Below are positions 34,223-42,872 of a DNA stretch of 64,000 nt, piece by piece. Source of the stretch: Algoriphagus litoralis. GTDB taxonomy: Bacteria; Bacteroidota; Bacteroidia; Cytophagales; Cyclobacteriaceae. The DNA lies in the NCBI RefSeq assembly GCF_003259255.1, contig NZ_QGOL01000018.1, forward strand, positions 27,442-91,441, written 5' to 3'. Numbering within the stretch: position 1 is the first letter of the stretch; every line of letters starts with the position of its first letter. The position numbers and the translations under genes were made by a program. Below the pieces are notes generated by a model. The model was not told the DNA's origin. It was given only the letters and a program-made list of their open reading frames with translations, and ran no database searches.

Positions 34223-36499
34223 TTAAACCCGAATTAAGGTATCTTTAACATCCCGGCGAAATGCCCGCACACTTGGATCACCAGCGACATTTAACCTAAA
34301 CATAAATATATCGAGGGAATCTCCGCCATTTTTAAAGACCCTTTCAAACTTCTCCTTCATTATTTTTATGTCAGATTCTTCCTGTTTGGTAAACCCATGA
34401 TTCGGTTCTCGGATTACTTTCTGAAAAATAAACAGCATGGCTGTTACAGGCTGAAAACTTAAACCCAACATATTTGCTTTAATCCAGATTCGCTGCAGGA
34501 CTTTTCCTGCTTCCAGATAACTCTGTGGAGAAAAATTTTTACCCTGAAGAAGTAGCATGGCAGAGGACTTGGTGATGGTGTCTTTCGAGATTTTGGTCAA
34601 ACCATAACCCATTAAAAATTTTCTGAAAAATTTAACCGTTCTGGGATCTTTGAGCAAACCCATTGCGGCTTTTTCAGTCCCTGACAATTCCAATGTTGCT
34701 ATGTCTATTCCATCGCGTGTCTCCAGTGCATCCTTTTCCGTCCAGCGAACTTCTTTGATAAAATCCATCAACCCTTCTTCATGAAAAAACCGCATTCTGT
34801 CCATTCCCCCTACGATTTCAGCGAGGTCATCTAGATCTTTGGCATCCTCTGTGATTTTGATCTCGTAACCCTCACTTTTCGCATAGTTTACTAATTCAGT
34901 TAAATGAGATTTATCAAGTAACTGCCGATTTGTATTCTTCCTATTTGTACACCGTAATTGCACACCGTCAACCAGCTCATAATGGGGAACAGGTATCGGA
35001 TTTTTATATTTTGCAACAAACCGAATGGAGCAAATTAACTCATCCCCGAATTCCTTGATTTGATAAATAAACTCTACCTCTATCCCCTCTTTTGCCGCTC
35101 CCAACCTTAGATTTTCGAGTGCCGCCCCGAAGGCTATCAGTGAACCTGTACCCTTAAAATCAAGCATGGAATGACTGCGATCCTGATCATGAAAGAGATG
35201 CAGGATACCCTTTCTGTCAAATATCCAAATCCAAGGCTGCACATTCCCTCCCGAAGGAGCCATATTGGCAAAAGCAAGAATTCCTTCCAATTCAGCAGAA
35301 GAAAGTATGTATCCCGACTGTAGGATATCGGATGGCAACTTTGAAATAAGATTGGCAGCCATACTTGAAACATCCTCATAATTAGGGAGAAAAATAGGAT
35401 CATCAAGCTGGTCGACTTTGATAATATCATCAAAGTCAACATAATACCTACCGGACGGCACATTTTCACCTAAGAGTAACCGTCGACCAATATGGGCAAC
35501 AGATGCTCCACCTAAGAATACACCTGAAGCCAACTGTGGCCACGAAGTGATGGTTGAACCTATTTCAAGAAGGGAAGCTTTCATTCGAAGAGAGAGGGTT
35601 TCCAAGCCAGTGATTTTTAAGACAATGGCAACCCGCTCTTTATTTGAAAGATTTGAGAGATCGGATTTGGTGACCCCCTCCAGCAGTCCATGAAAAATCT
35701 CTCTTTCTGGCTCGATGTCAAATCGCTCCACGTCTAGCATTCCTCGATCGGAAGTCTCCATGACTACGGGGATCCGATAGGCTCTTGCTTTTTCTCGAAG
35801 TAATAATTTGATGTCGAGACTATCACATTCATCGATCAAAAGATCGAGAGCACCTCCTCCATTGAGAAATTCATCGACATTTCCCGGATGAATCCCTTCC
35901 CTAAAAAGTGTGACTTTGAGGTAGGGATCAATTTCTGCAATCTCCCGTGCGGCAATCACCACTTTCTCCAGCCCCAAACTGGTAATTCCTGCTTTTAGCC
36001 GGTTCAAATTGCTGAGCTCCAAGGTGTCAAAGTCAGCAAGGAGAATTTCACCAAAACTGCGCTCCAATGACATTGCCAAAGCAACGCTTTGACCGACCGA
36101 GAGCCCTACTATGCCCACTCTCTTTTTGCCTAGTTCAGTCTGTTCTGAGGGAGTGATTTTATAGTTGTTTCTGAGCGTTCGAATTCGAATGAATTCTGTC
36201 TCCCCCAATACATGAACTAGCGTCTGTTTCCAAGGATAAAAAATCCAATTCCCATAGTGCTCTCGTACTTTATCCTGAAAAAATGCATTTACCCGATTTT
36301 TCAGCTCCTCTTTGGACAATTGAATCTCGGGATTGTCGGCTTTGATTAAATCTGCAATTTGACTATCGATCTCATCAATAGTATGGACATGGACAGATGA
36401 TCTGAGTGTCTTGATTTCCTCCCAATCGCTGGCTGAAGATGGTGTAAAAACTATTGGAGCGACCTGATCTTTAGGATCAAATCCTGATGTGGAAATCAT
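34223..36499 (-). CDS. ThiF/E1-like adenylyltransferase fused to nitroreductase (Rv1355c/MoeY type)
   Basis: The 758-residue protein has a ~120-residue N-terminal region, then a ThiF/E1-like Rossmann domain (~125-345). That domain has GIVGLSVGQ (129-137), ADFD (155-158), SNLNR (163-167) and the LIDECDSLDIK segment. There are no CxxC zinc pairs and only three Cys in all. The C-terminal half is a nitroreductase-type FMN domain (~400-750) with APSGGNVQPW (414-423) and CTNRKNTNR (517-525). The same layout is known in mycobacterial Rv1355c (MoeY). E1-like plus flavin dehydrogenase recalls azole-forming RiPP enzymes, but no YcaO or precursor peptide is seen here. It is the first gene of the signalling operon. 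Confidence 0.85.
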   Translation of the reverse strand: MISTSGFDPKDQVAPIVFTPSSASDWEEIKTLRSSVHVHTIDEIDSQIADLIKADNPEIQLSKEELKNRVNAFFQDKVREHYGNWIFYPWKQTLVHVLGETEFIRIRTLRNNYKITPSEQTELGKKRVGIVGLSVGQSVALAMSLERSFGEILLADFDTLELSNLNRLKAGITSLGLEKVVIAAREIAEIDPYLKVTLFREGIHPGNVDEFLNGGGALDLLIDECDSLDIKLLLREKARAYRIPVVMETSDRGMLDVERFDIEPEREIFHGLLEGVTKSDLSNLSNKERVAIVLKITGLETLSLRMKASLLEIGSTITSWPQLASGVFLGGASVAHIGRRLLLGENVPSGRYYVDFDDIIKVDQLDDPIFLPNYEDVSSMAANLISKLPSDILQSGYILSSAELEGILAFANMAPSGGNVQPWIWIFDRKGILHLFHDQDRSHSMLDFKGTGSLIAFGAALENLRLGAAKEGIEVEFIYQIKEFGDELICSIRFVAKYKNPIPVPHYELVDGVQLRCTNRKNTNRQLLDKSHLTELVNYAKSEGYEIKITEDAKDLDDLAEIVGGMDRMRFFHEEGLMDFIKEVRWTEKDALETRDGIDIATLELSGTEKAAMGLLKDPRTVKFFRKFLMGYGLTKISKDTITKSSAMLLLQGKNFSPQSYLEAGKVLQRIWIKANMLGLSFQPVTAMLFIFQKVIREPNHGFTKQEESDIKIMKEKFERVFKNGGDSLDIFMFRLNVAGDPSVRAFRRDVKDTLIRV

Positions 36500-36554
36500 A
36501 ATTAAACTTTAGGGTGATAAAGCTGAGTAAAGTTAGTTTTTTCGGCCTAAAGTC

Positions 36555-36574
36555 AAATTATTCGCAAATAATTT
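36555..36574. promoter_or_regulatory. perfect inverted repeat in the divergent region, possible shared operator
   Basis: Arms AAATTATT and AATAATTT enclose CGCA. The element lies 56 bases before the ThiF-nitroreductase ATG (minus) and 129 bases before the single-REC gene (plus). It could control both transcription units. The binding protein is unknown. Confidence 0.45.
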
Positions 36575-36702
36575 TTAGTGCAAAATGCTTTTTTTGCCTC
36601 CTTGTGCCTTGGGAAAAAACTTTGGTAAGATTTTGCATTTGTTTTTTAATATTAAATCAGATTATTTGGTGAGTCAAATCAAACATTTTTCCGATCTCCT
36701 GA

Positions 36703-37176
36703 ATGGAAAATCAGCCTGAAGAAAAAATTAAGATCCTTTACGTAGACGATGAAGAAAATAACCTTCAGGCCTTCAAGGCAACCTTTAGAAGGGATTACAA
36801 GATTTTTCTTGCAATTTCTGCCAAAGAAGGAGAGGAAATTCTTGCCAAAGAAGAAATAGACCTCATCATTACAGATCAGCGAATGCCGGAAAAAACTGGC
36901 GTCGAATTTTTGGAAAGCATCATTCCGAGATATCCTAAACCCATCCGCCTTTTATTGACAGGATACACTGATATTCAAGCAGTAATCGATGCCATCAACA
37001 AAGGGCAGGTGTACCATTATCTTACCAAGCCCTGGGAGGAAGATTACCTCAGAACGGTGATCAAAAATGCATTTGAAGTCTATGCACTGCGTCGCGAAAA
37101 CGAAAGACTGACAGAGGCTCTGCTCAAAGCCAATGAGCAACTGGAATTTTTGTTGCGTCAGAACTTACTTTCCTAA
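36703..37176 (+). CDS. single-domain response regulator
   Basis: The 157-residue protein is a REC domain (D58 in IITDQRMPE, K109 in YLTKPW, receiver output surface TGYTD) followed by ~25 helical residues. It has no DNA-binding domain. The REC part is colinear with that of the operon's hybrid kinase. A DNNL/EENNL segment and the TGY(T/S)DI...AINKG(Q/E)VY segment are shared, so the two probably arose by duplication and may compete for the same kinase. It diverges from the ThiF operon and converges with ald with no intergenic base. Confidence 0.88.
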   Translation: MENQPEEKIKILYVDDEENNLQAFKATFRRDYKIFLAISAKEGEEILAKEEIDLIITDQRMPEKTGVEFLESIIPRYPKPIRLLLTGYTDIQAVIDAINKGQVYHYLTKPWEEDYLRTVIKNAFEVYALRRENERLTEALLKANEQLEFLLRQNLLS

Positions 37177-38388
37177 TCAATACCTCGCCGCTAGCAGGAG
37201 CTGGAGTTCCTTGTGATTCAATCCAAACTTTCGCGCCAAAAACGCATTGGTCAAACTTCCTCTATAGGTGTATACCCCTCTCAAAAACCACTTGTAGTTA
37301 AAAATCATTTCCTCTGCGCCACCCAAATCCGCCATTTGTAAAATAATTGGTGTAAAAATATTGCTCAGGGAATACGAGGCAGTACGGGCCACACGCGAGG
37401 CAATATTTGGGACACAATAGTGAATAATGTCATGGACCTGATAGACTGGCTCGTCATGTGTGGTCATCCTGGCTGTCTCAATACACCCTCCTTGATCAAT
37501 CCCCACATCGATGATTATACTGCCGTGAATCATGTTGGCAACCATCTCCTCAGTTACTACAATTTTATTTCTACCTTTTTCTGCCCTAAGAGCACCGATG
37601 ACTACATCTGCCTCTGCCAAAGCTTGTCCTAAACTGAAATTATCAATCGTAGAGGTGTAGATCTGCTGACCAAGTAGCTGCTTGATCCTGCGCAATTTGT
37701 AGATATGGTTGTCAAAAACCTTAATATTTGCCCCTAAGCCTATGGCTGTACGGGCAGCATATTCTGCTACAGTACCTGCGCCGATGATCACTACCTGAGT
37801 CGGCGGAACTCCAGTCACCCCGCCAAGGATCAAACCTTTTCCTTCATTTACGCTGGAGAGGTATTCAGCAGCGATAAGCATGACCGTACTTCCAGCAATC
37901 TCCGACATGGCTCTCACCACTGGCATCCCTCCCACCTTGTCCTCCAGATACTCAAATGCTACAGCCGTGATTTTTTTCTCGTTTAATGCTTTGATAAACT
38001 CTGCATCCTGCTTTTCAAGTTGAAGTGCAGAGATCAGACAACTACCGGGAGACATCTCGGCAATTTCCTCCAAACTCAACGGATCTACCTTCAATACCAC
38101 ATCGGCAGAGAGAACCTCTTTTCTGGAATAGCTGATCTTGGCGCCAGCGTCTGAATAATCCTGATCTTTAAATTTGGCACTCAGTCCTGCACCAGATTCT
38201 ACAATGACTTGAATGTCATTGTTACTCAACAGGCCCACAGCTTCTGGCGTGAGTACAACCCGCTTTTCCTGAGAAGATATTTCCTTTGGGATTCCCACAT
38301 GAAGGGGTTTGGATCCTTTTTTCACTTGCAAAGGTGATTCTTTGGTAATTAAACCTACAGATGTGAGTTCGCTAAGTTCAGTTGGCAT
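37177..38388 (-). CDS. ald: alanine dehydrogenase
   Basis: The 403-residue Ald/PNT-family enzyme has GIPKEISSQEKRVVLTPEAV, the substrate-site EIAGSTVMLIAAEYL, and the NAD site VVIIGAGTVAEYAARTAIGLGA. C-terminal segments match bacteroidotal alanine dehydrogenases. It interconverts L-alanine and pyruvate with ammonia and NAD. The N-terminus has a ~35-residue leader before the conserved core. The ATG at 38388 overlaps tsaE by 11 bases, so porX, tsaE and ald form one minus-strand unit. Tail-to-tail with the single-REC gene, the two stop codons abut. Confidence 0.9.
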   Translation of the reverse strand: MPTELSELTSVGLITKESPLQVKKGSKPLHVGIPKEISSQEKRVVLTPEAVGLLSNNDIQVIVESGAGLSAKFKDQDYSDAGAKISYSRKEVLSADVVLKVDPLSLEEIAEMSPGSCLISALQLEKQDAEFIKALNEKKITAVAFEYLEDKVGGMPVVRAMSEIAGSTVMLIAAEYLSSVNEGKGLILGGVTGVPPTQVVIIGAGTVAEYAARTAIGLGANIKVFDNHIYKLRRIKQLLGQQIYTSTIDNFSLGQALAEADVVIGALRAEKGRNKIVVTEEMVANMIHGSIIIDVGIDQGGCIETARMTTHDEPVYQVHDIIHYCVPNIASRVARTASYSLSNIFTPIILQMADLGGAEEMIFNYKWFLRGVYTYRGSLTNAFLARKFGLNHKELQLLLAARY

Positions 38389-38809
38389 CTTGGGTGTGTT
38401 GAAGGGTGATGATTCTGTTTTGGTCAGAATCAATGACTATCCTGATCAGGAGAAACTCCTCCGGTAGAAATTGCGCGATTTTTTCTGCCCATTCTATCCA
38501 ACAATATTCTCCACTATAAAAATACTCTTCTATTCCGATATCCAATGCTTCCGTAGGGTCATCCAATCTGTAAAAATCAAAATGGTAAATTCGAAACCCT
38601 CCTGGCATATCGTATTCATTGACTATCCCAAAAGTAGGACTGCTCACTTGATCTACCACCCGCATTTCCTTGGAAAGGGCTTTGATCAGTGTGGTCTTAC
38701 CCGCGCCCATTTGTCCCTGAAACACCCAGATTTTAGATTTTCCAGCATAGGCAATAAGCTGTCGGGCAGCATCTTGTATCTGATCAAGTGAGTAATGGAA
38801 AGTATGCAA
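38378..38809 (-). CDS. tsaE: tRNA threonylcarbamoyladenosine biosynthesis ATPase TsaE
   Basis: The 143-residue P-loop protein has Walker A FQGQMGAGKTTLIKAL, switch-like SSPTFGIVNEY, HFDFYRLDDPTEALDIGIEEYF and WIEWAEK, all typical of TsaE. It works with TsaB and TsaD to make the t6A modification of tRNA position 37. It starts 6 bases after porX ends and overlaps ald, so it is co-transcribed with both. The porX-tsaE-ald order is, from general knowledge, recurrent in Bacteroidota. Confidence 0.93.
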   Translation of the reverse strand: MHTFHYSLDQIQDAARQLIAYAGKSKIWVFQGQMGAGKTTLIKALSKEMRVVDQVSSPTFGIVNEYDMPGGFRIYHFDFYRLDDPTEALDIGIEEYFYSGEYCWIEWAEKIAQFLPEEFLLIRIVIDSDQNRIITLQHTQDAN

Positions 38810-38815
38810 GATGAA

Positions 38816-40375
38816 TCAACGTTTGGCGGTCAGGTGCACGATCGGCACAATCATTTCCTCCAAAGATATACCTCCATGCTGAAATGTGTCCTTATAATAG
38901 TTCACATAATAATTATAGTTGTTGGGATAGGCGAAGAAATAGTCCTCTACAGCGAATACATAAGAGGAGGACACATTCAGTCTAGGAAGTTTTGCATCCT
39001 CCGGTTTTTTGATTTCAAATACCTTCCCATGTTCAAAATTCAGGTTTTTGCCCTGCTTGTACCTGAGATTGGTCGTGACATTTTTATCCCCGATGATTCG
39101 GTAGGGCTTATTTACTTTTTTTGTCCCATGATCGGTCGTCACGATCACGTCGGCACCTGCATTTTGGATTTTTTTGAAAAGGTCAAAAAGGGAAGAATGC
39201 TCAAACCAACTGCGAGTCAATGACCTGTAGGCAGATTCATCCGGCGCCAATTCTCTGATCATCTTCATATCGGTACGTGCATGTGAAACCATGTCCACAA
39301 AATTATAGACTAGGATATTCAGGTCATTTTGAAGAAAAGTATGGAACTGGTCCAAAACGGCTTTTCCCTGTTGAGTCTGAATGATTTTATTGTAGGAAAA
39401 TTTGATCGGAAGTCGGTTTTTTTCAAGGTTGATTTTGATCCAGTCCTCTTCAAAATTATTCTTTCCTTCATCTGAATCCTCATCTTCCCAGAAAGCAGGA
39501 TAAAATCTGGCCATATCCGACGGCATCATCCCACTGAAAAGGGCATTTCTAGCAAAGGCTGTCGTCGTAGGCAAAATACTGTAATAGGTACTTTTCTCTT
39601 CGACATTGAAATACGGAGTCAGCAAATATTCCAATTCCTCCCATTGGTCCAAACGCAGGTTATCTATCACGATCAGGAAAACTGGCTTTTTCTCCTTCAA
39701 AACAGGAAAAACCTTCTCCTTCAGCACTTGATGTGATAGGAGGGGTTTGTCCGAATTCTTCTCCAGCATCCAATCCAGGTAGTTTTCTTTGATAAACCGA
39801 GCAAAGGAAGCATTCGCTTCCGATTTTTGGTTTTCCAGGACTTCAAGCATGTTTTTGTTCTCAGTAGAATCAATCTGAAGCTCCCAAAAAGTCAACTTTC
39901 GGTACAGTTCTGCCCAGTCTTGGTGGTTTTCGGCATCTCCCAGAGCCATACTGATCTGCATGAATTCCTGCTGATAGCTTTGGGTGGTTTTGGAATCAAT
40001 GAGTTGTTTATTCTGTAGAATTTTCTTCACCGAAAGCCAAATCTGACTTGGATTGAGCGGCTTGATCAGGTAATCTGCGATTTTACCTCCGATAGCATCA
40101 TCCATGATGTGCTCTTCCTCGCTTTTGGTAATCATCACGACTGGAATCTGGGGTTTGATCTGCTTGATTTGCTGCAGTGTCTCCAGTCCAGTCATTCCCG
40201 GCATCATCTCATCCAGAAATATCACATCGAAATTTCGCTCCTCTACTTGGTCAATGGCATCAACCCCTGAATTGACGGTAGTGATCTCATACCCTTTTTG
40301 TTCCAAAAAAAGTATGTGGGGCTTGAGTAGATCGATTTCATCGTCAGCCCAGAGAATTGAGGATTTTTGAGACAT
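38816..40375 (-). CDS. porX: PorX-type response regulator with PglZ domain (type IX secretion regulator)
   Basis: The 519-residue protein has an N-terminal REC domain (D55 in VIFLDEMMPG), a helical linker, and a C-terminal PglZ domain of the alkaline-phosphatase fold. That domain has the nucleophile-type LPTTTAFARNALFSGMMP, VDMVSHARTD and VTTDHGT metal segments. In Porphyromonas, PorX acts with kinase PorY and sigma factor SigP to drive type IX secretion genes, and its PglZ domain is a zinc phosphodiesterase. The ATG at 40375 was chosen to begin at the REC core. No porY lies in the window. Confidence 0.93.
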   Translation of the reverse strand: MSQKSSILWADDEIDLLKPHILFLEQKGYEITTVNSGVDAIDQVEERNFDVIFLDEMMPGMTGLETLQQIKQIKPQIPVVMITKSEEEHIMDDAIGGKIADYLIKPLNPSQIWLSVKKILQNKQLIDSKTTQSYQQEFMQISMALGDAENHQDWAELYRKLTFWELQIDSTENKNMLEVLENQKSEANASFARFIKENYLDWMLEKNSDKPLLSHQVLKEKVFPVLKEKKPVFLIVIDNLRLDQWEELEYLLTPYFNVEEKSTYYSILPTTTAFARNALFSGMMPSDMARFYPAFWEDEDSDEGKNNFEEDWIKINLEKNRLPIKFSYNKIIQTQQGKAVLDQFHTFLQNDLNILVYNFVDMVSHARTDMKMIRELAPDESAYRSLTRSWFEHSSLFDLFKKIQNAGADVIVTTDHGTKKVNKPYRIIGDKNVTTNLRYKQGKNLNFEHGKVFEIKKPEDAKLPRLNVSSSYVFAVEDYFFAYPNNYNYYVNYYKDTFQHGGISLEEMIVPIVHLTAKR

Positions 40376-40405
40376 TTGGATTTCCCTTTCTTTTAAAATT
40401 ATAAT

Positions 40406-40413
40406 TACTTTTG
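40406..40413 (+). promoter_or_regulatory. -7 promoter box TACTTTTG
   Basis: This exact TAnnTTTG match lies 21 bases before the TTG start of the HD-hydrolase gene, within the 59-base gap to divergent porX. It would serve the HD-lpx operon. Confidence 0.55.
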
Positions 40414-40434
40414 AGTCAATCAAATCAGCCCTGA

Positions 40435-41667
40435 TTGAAAAGCCAGAAAATACTCAATGATCCTGTATATGGATTCATTACTATTCCGAGTGAATTGATT
40501 TTCACGATCATTGATCATCCTTACTTCCAGAGGTTACGCCGGATCAAGCAGTTGGGTTTGACAGATTTTGTCTATCCAGGAGCCCATCACACCCGCTTTC
40601 ACCATGCCATCGGAGCCATGCACCTGATGAGCATCACCTTGGACAATCTACGAATTAAAGGAACAGAAATATCCGATCAGGAATATGAGGCCGCGCTGAT
40701 AGCGATATTACTTCATGACATTGGCCATGGGCCTTTTTCCCATGCTTTGGAATATAGCCTGCTCAAAGGAATCCCCCATGAGTCACTTTCTCTCCTCACC
40801 ATTGAACTCCTAAATCAACAATTAGGTGGCCAATTGGACCTTGCTTTACGAATTTTTAAGAATCAATACGAACGAAAATTTCTAAATCAGCTGGTGTCCA
40901 GCCAATTGGACATTGACCGATTGGATTACCTTCAGCGTGACTGCTTTTTTACGGGAGTTTCGGAGGGGACAATCGGTGCAGACCGAATCATCAAAATGAT
41001 GGCGGTAAAGGATGGACAGCTGGTCATTGAAGAAAAAGGAATCTATTCCATCGAAAATTTCTTAAGTGCGCGTCGACTGATGTATTGGCAAGTCTACTTA
41101 CACAAGACAACTGTCAGTGCCGAGAAAATGCTCATCAATCTAATTCAGCGAGCAAAGTATTTAGCTCAAAACGGCACTGATTTCACGATCACGGAGGAGT
41201 TTGAATTTTTCTTGAAAAACGACTTCGAACTCATAGACTTCAGAAATGACCAGAAGATTCTCGAGAGGTTTCTGAGTCTGGATGATTTTGACATATGGGG
41301 GGCAATCAAACTCTGGAAGCGACACGAAGACTATGTGCTTCGGAATATTTCTCAGATGTTTTTGATTCGCAATCTATTCAAGATAAATCTGGTCAATGAA
41401 CCATTTTCGCAGGTAGAACTTGAAGAAATGAAGGAAAAAACGTTAAAAAAACTTCAAATTCCAGAAAAAGACCTCGACTATTTTTTCTGTTCGGGAAAAG
41501 TGAGCAACTATGGCTATCTGACTACAGATCGGATCAATATTTTAACAAAAAAAGGCGAGGTAATGGATGTGGCCACTGCTGCAGACCTACCAAACATCAA
41601 AGTTATGAGTCAGATCGTGGAGAAACATTACGTTTGTAAAGCTAAAAACCTAATTTTAACCCAATAA
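40435..41667 (+). CDS. HD-domain phosphohydrolase (dGTPase/SAMHD1-like)
   Basis: The 410-residue protein has the HD superfamily metal site: FQRLRRIKQLGLTDFVYPGAHHTRFHHAIGAMHLM (His), ILLHDIGHGPFSHALE (HD), and QLDIDRLDYLQRDC (late Asp). This resembles YwfO/SAMHD1-type dNTP triphosphohydrolases. No ATG precedes the conserved N-terminus, so TTG at 40435 is the likely start. The gene lies 14 bases before lpxD and probably leads the lpx operon. Confidence 0.85.
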   Translation: MKSQKILNDPVYGFITIPSELIFTIIDHPYFQRLRRIKQLGLTDFVYPGAHHTRFHHAIGAMHLMSITLDNLRIKGTEISDQEYEAALIAILLHDIGHGPFSHALEYSLLKGIPHESLSLLTIELLNQQLGGQLDLALRIFKNQYERKFLNQLVSSQLDIDRLDYLQRDCFFTGVSEGTIGADRIIKMMAVKDGQLVIEEKGIYSIENFLSARRLMYWQVYLHKTTVSAEKMLINLIQRAKYLAQNGTDFTITEEFEFFLKNDFELIDFRNDQKILERFLSLDDFDIWGAIKLWKRHEDYVLRNISQMFLIRNLFKINLVNEPFSQVELEEMKEKTLKKLQIPEKDLDYFFCSGKVSNYGYLTTDRINILTKKGEVMDVATAADLPNIKVMSQIVEKHYVCKAKNLILTQ

Positions 41668-41681
41668 ACCCTCAGCTGAAA

Positions 41682-42704
41682 ATGGAATTTACTGTAGGCC
41701 AACTTGCCGGACTTCTCGAAGGAAAAGCAGAAGGAGACGATACTCAAAAAGTAAATCGGCTAGATAAAATTCAGGAAGGCAAACCGGGCGGGATCAGTTT
41801 TTTGGCAAATGAAAAATATGAGCCTTATCTCTACGAAACTGAAGCTACTGCGGTCATTGTATCGGAAGATTTCGTGGCAGCCCGACCCTTTAAAACGACG
41901 TTGATTCGGGTAAAAGACGCCTATTTGGGATTTACCAAACTACTGGAAGCCTATGCCCAGCTCTCAAAATCAATGCTTGCGGGAGTTGAGGATCCCTGCT
42001 TCATTCACCCAACCAGCTCCATCGGTGAAAATCACTACCGGGGAGCGTTTTCTTATATCGGAAAAAACAGCCGATTGGGAAACAATGTCAAAATACATCC
42101 ACAAGCTTATATAGGAGATAATGTCAGCATTGGGAATAACTGCATCATTCATTCTGGGGCAAGAATCTGCGCAGACACCGTTATCGGCAACAATTGCGAA
42201 ATTTTCCCGGGTGCTGTGATAGGAGCCGATGGATTTGGTTTTGCACCACAGGCCGACGGCACTTACAAAGCCATTCCTCAAATCGGCAATGTAATCCTGG
42301 AAGACAATGTCAGCATAGGATCAAATACTACCGTGGACTGTGCTACGATGGGCTCAACTATTATTCGAAAAGGGGCCAAAATTGACAATCAGGTCCAAAT
42401 TGCACACAATGTGATCATAGGTGAGAATACCGTCATTGCCGCCCAGGCCGGAATATCCGGCTCTACCGAAATAGGAAAAAATTGTGTGATCGCCGGTAAA
42501 GCAGGAATTGTGGGTCATTTGAAAATCGCAGATAATACAACCATAGGAGCGAATACTGGGGTAAGCAAATCCATTAAAAAGTCAGGTGAAACGCATCTGG
42601 GCTATATGTCTATGGATATAAAGGATTTTTTGAAATCCTATGCTTACTTTAAAAATCTGGATCAGCTCGAAAAGCGAGTCAAAGAACTGGAAAAAAAGGG
42701 CTAA
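41682..42704 (+). CDS. lpxD: UDP-3-O-acylglucosamine N-acyltransferase
   Basis: The 340-residue protein has the N-terminal LpxD uridine-binding domain (GISFLANEKYEPYLYETEATAVIV). A left-handed beta-helix of hexapeptide repeats follows, with the catalytic region QIAHNVIIGENTVIAAQAGISGSTEIG containing the active His, and a C-terminal helix. It adds the second hydroxyacyl chain during lipid A synthesis. It is followed by lpxC/fabZ and lpxA, as is common in Bacteroidota. Confidence 0.95.
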   Translation: MEFTVGQLAGLLEGKAEGDDTQKVNRLDKIQEGKPGGISFLANEKYEPYLYETEATAVIVSEDFVAARPFKTTLIRVKDAYLGFTKLLEAYAQLSKSMLAGVEDPCFIHPTSSIGENHYRGAFSYIGKNSRLGNNVKIHPQAYIGDNVSIGNNCIIHSGARICADTVIGNNCEIFPGAVIGADGFGFAPQADGTYKAIPQIGNVILEDNVSIGSNTTVDCATMGSTIIRKGAKIDNQVQIAHNVIIGENTVIAAQAGISGSTEIGKNCVIAGKAGIVGHLKIADNTTIGANTGVSKSIKKSGETHLGYMSMDIKDFLKSYAYFKNLDQLEKRVKELEKKG

Positions 42705-42710
42705 TTTTGT
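42703..42710 (+). promoter_or_regulatory. possible internal -7 box TAATTTTG before lpxC/fabZ
   Basis: This TAnnTTTG match overlaps the lpxD stop codon. It would give a leader of about 155 bases in the 168-base gap to lpxC/fabZ, longer than other gaps of this operon. No -33 element is clear. Confidence 0.3.
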
Positions 42711-42872
42711 GGCCCTGAAATTTCGAATGGAAATAAGACGCTAAAATCTCGTGAGGTAAGAAAATTACGCACTGGATTAACCTTTTTCCATGAGGGATTT
42801 TGCCGAAATATCGGCCGGAGATAGGCAGATCGGTACCGGCTTTATGTCCACTGAAGGGCAAATTTCAAACAT

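Noticed and set aside
36500..36702. A precursor-peptide gene beside the ThiF-nitroreductase gene
   Set aside because: The gap holds no short open frame with peptide-like features on either strand that I could see.
42705..42872. tRNA-like or riboswitch structure before lpxC/fabZ
   Set aside because: Only short GC pairings (GCCGG/CCGGC) are present and no tRNA features such as a GTTCRA loop were found.
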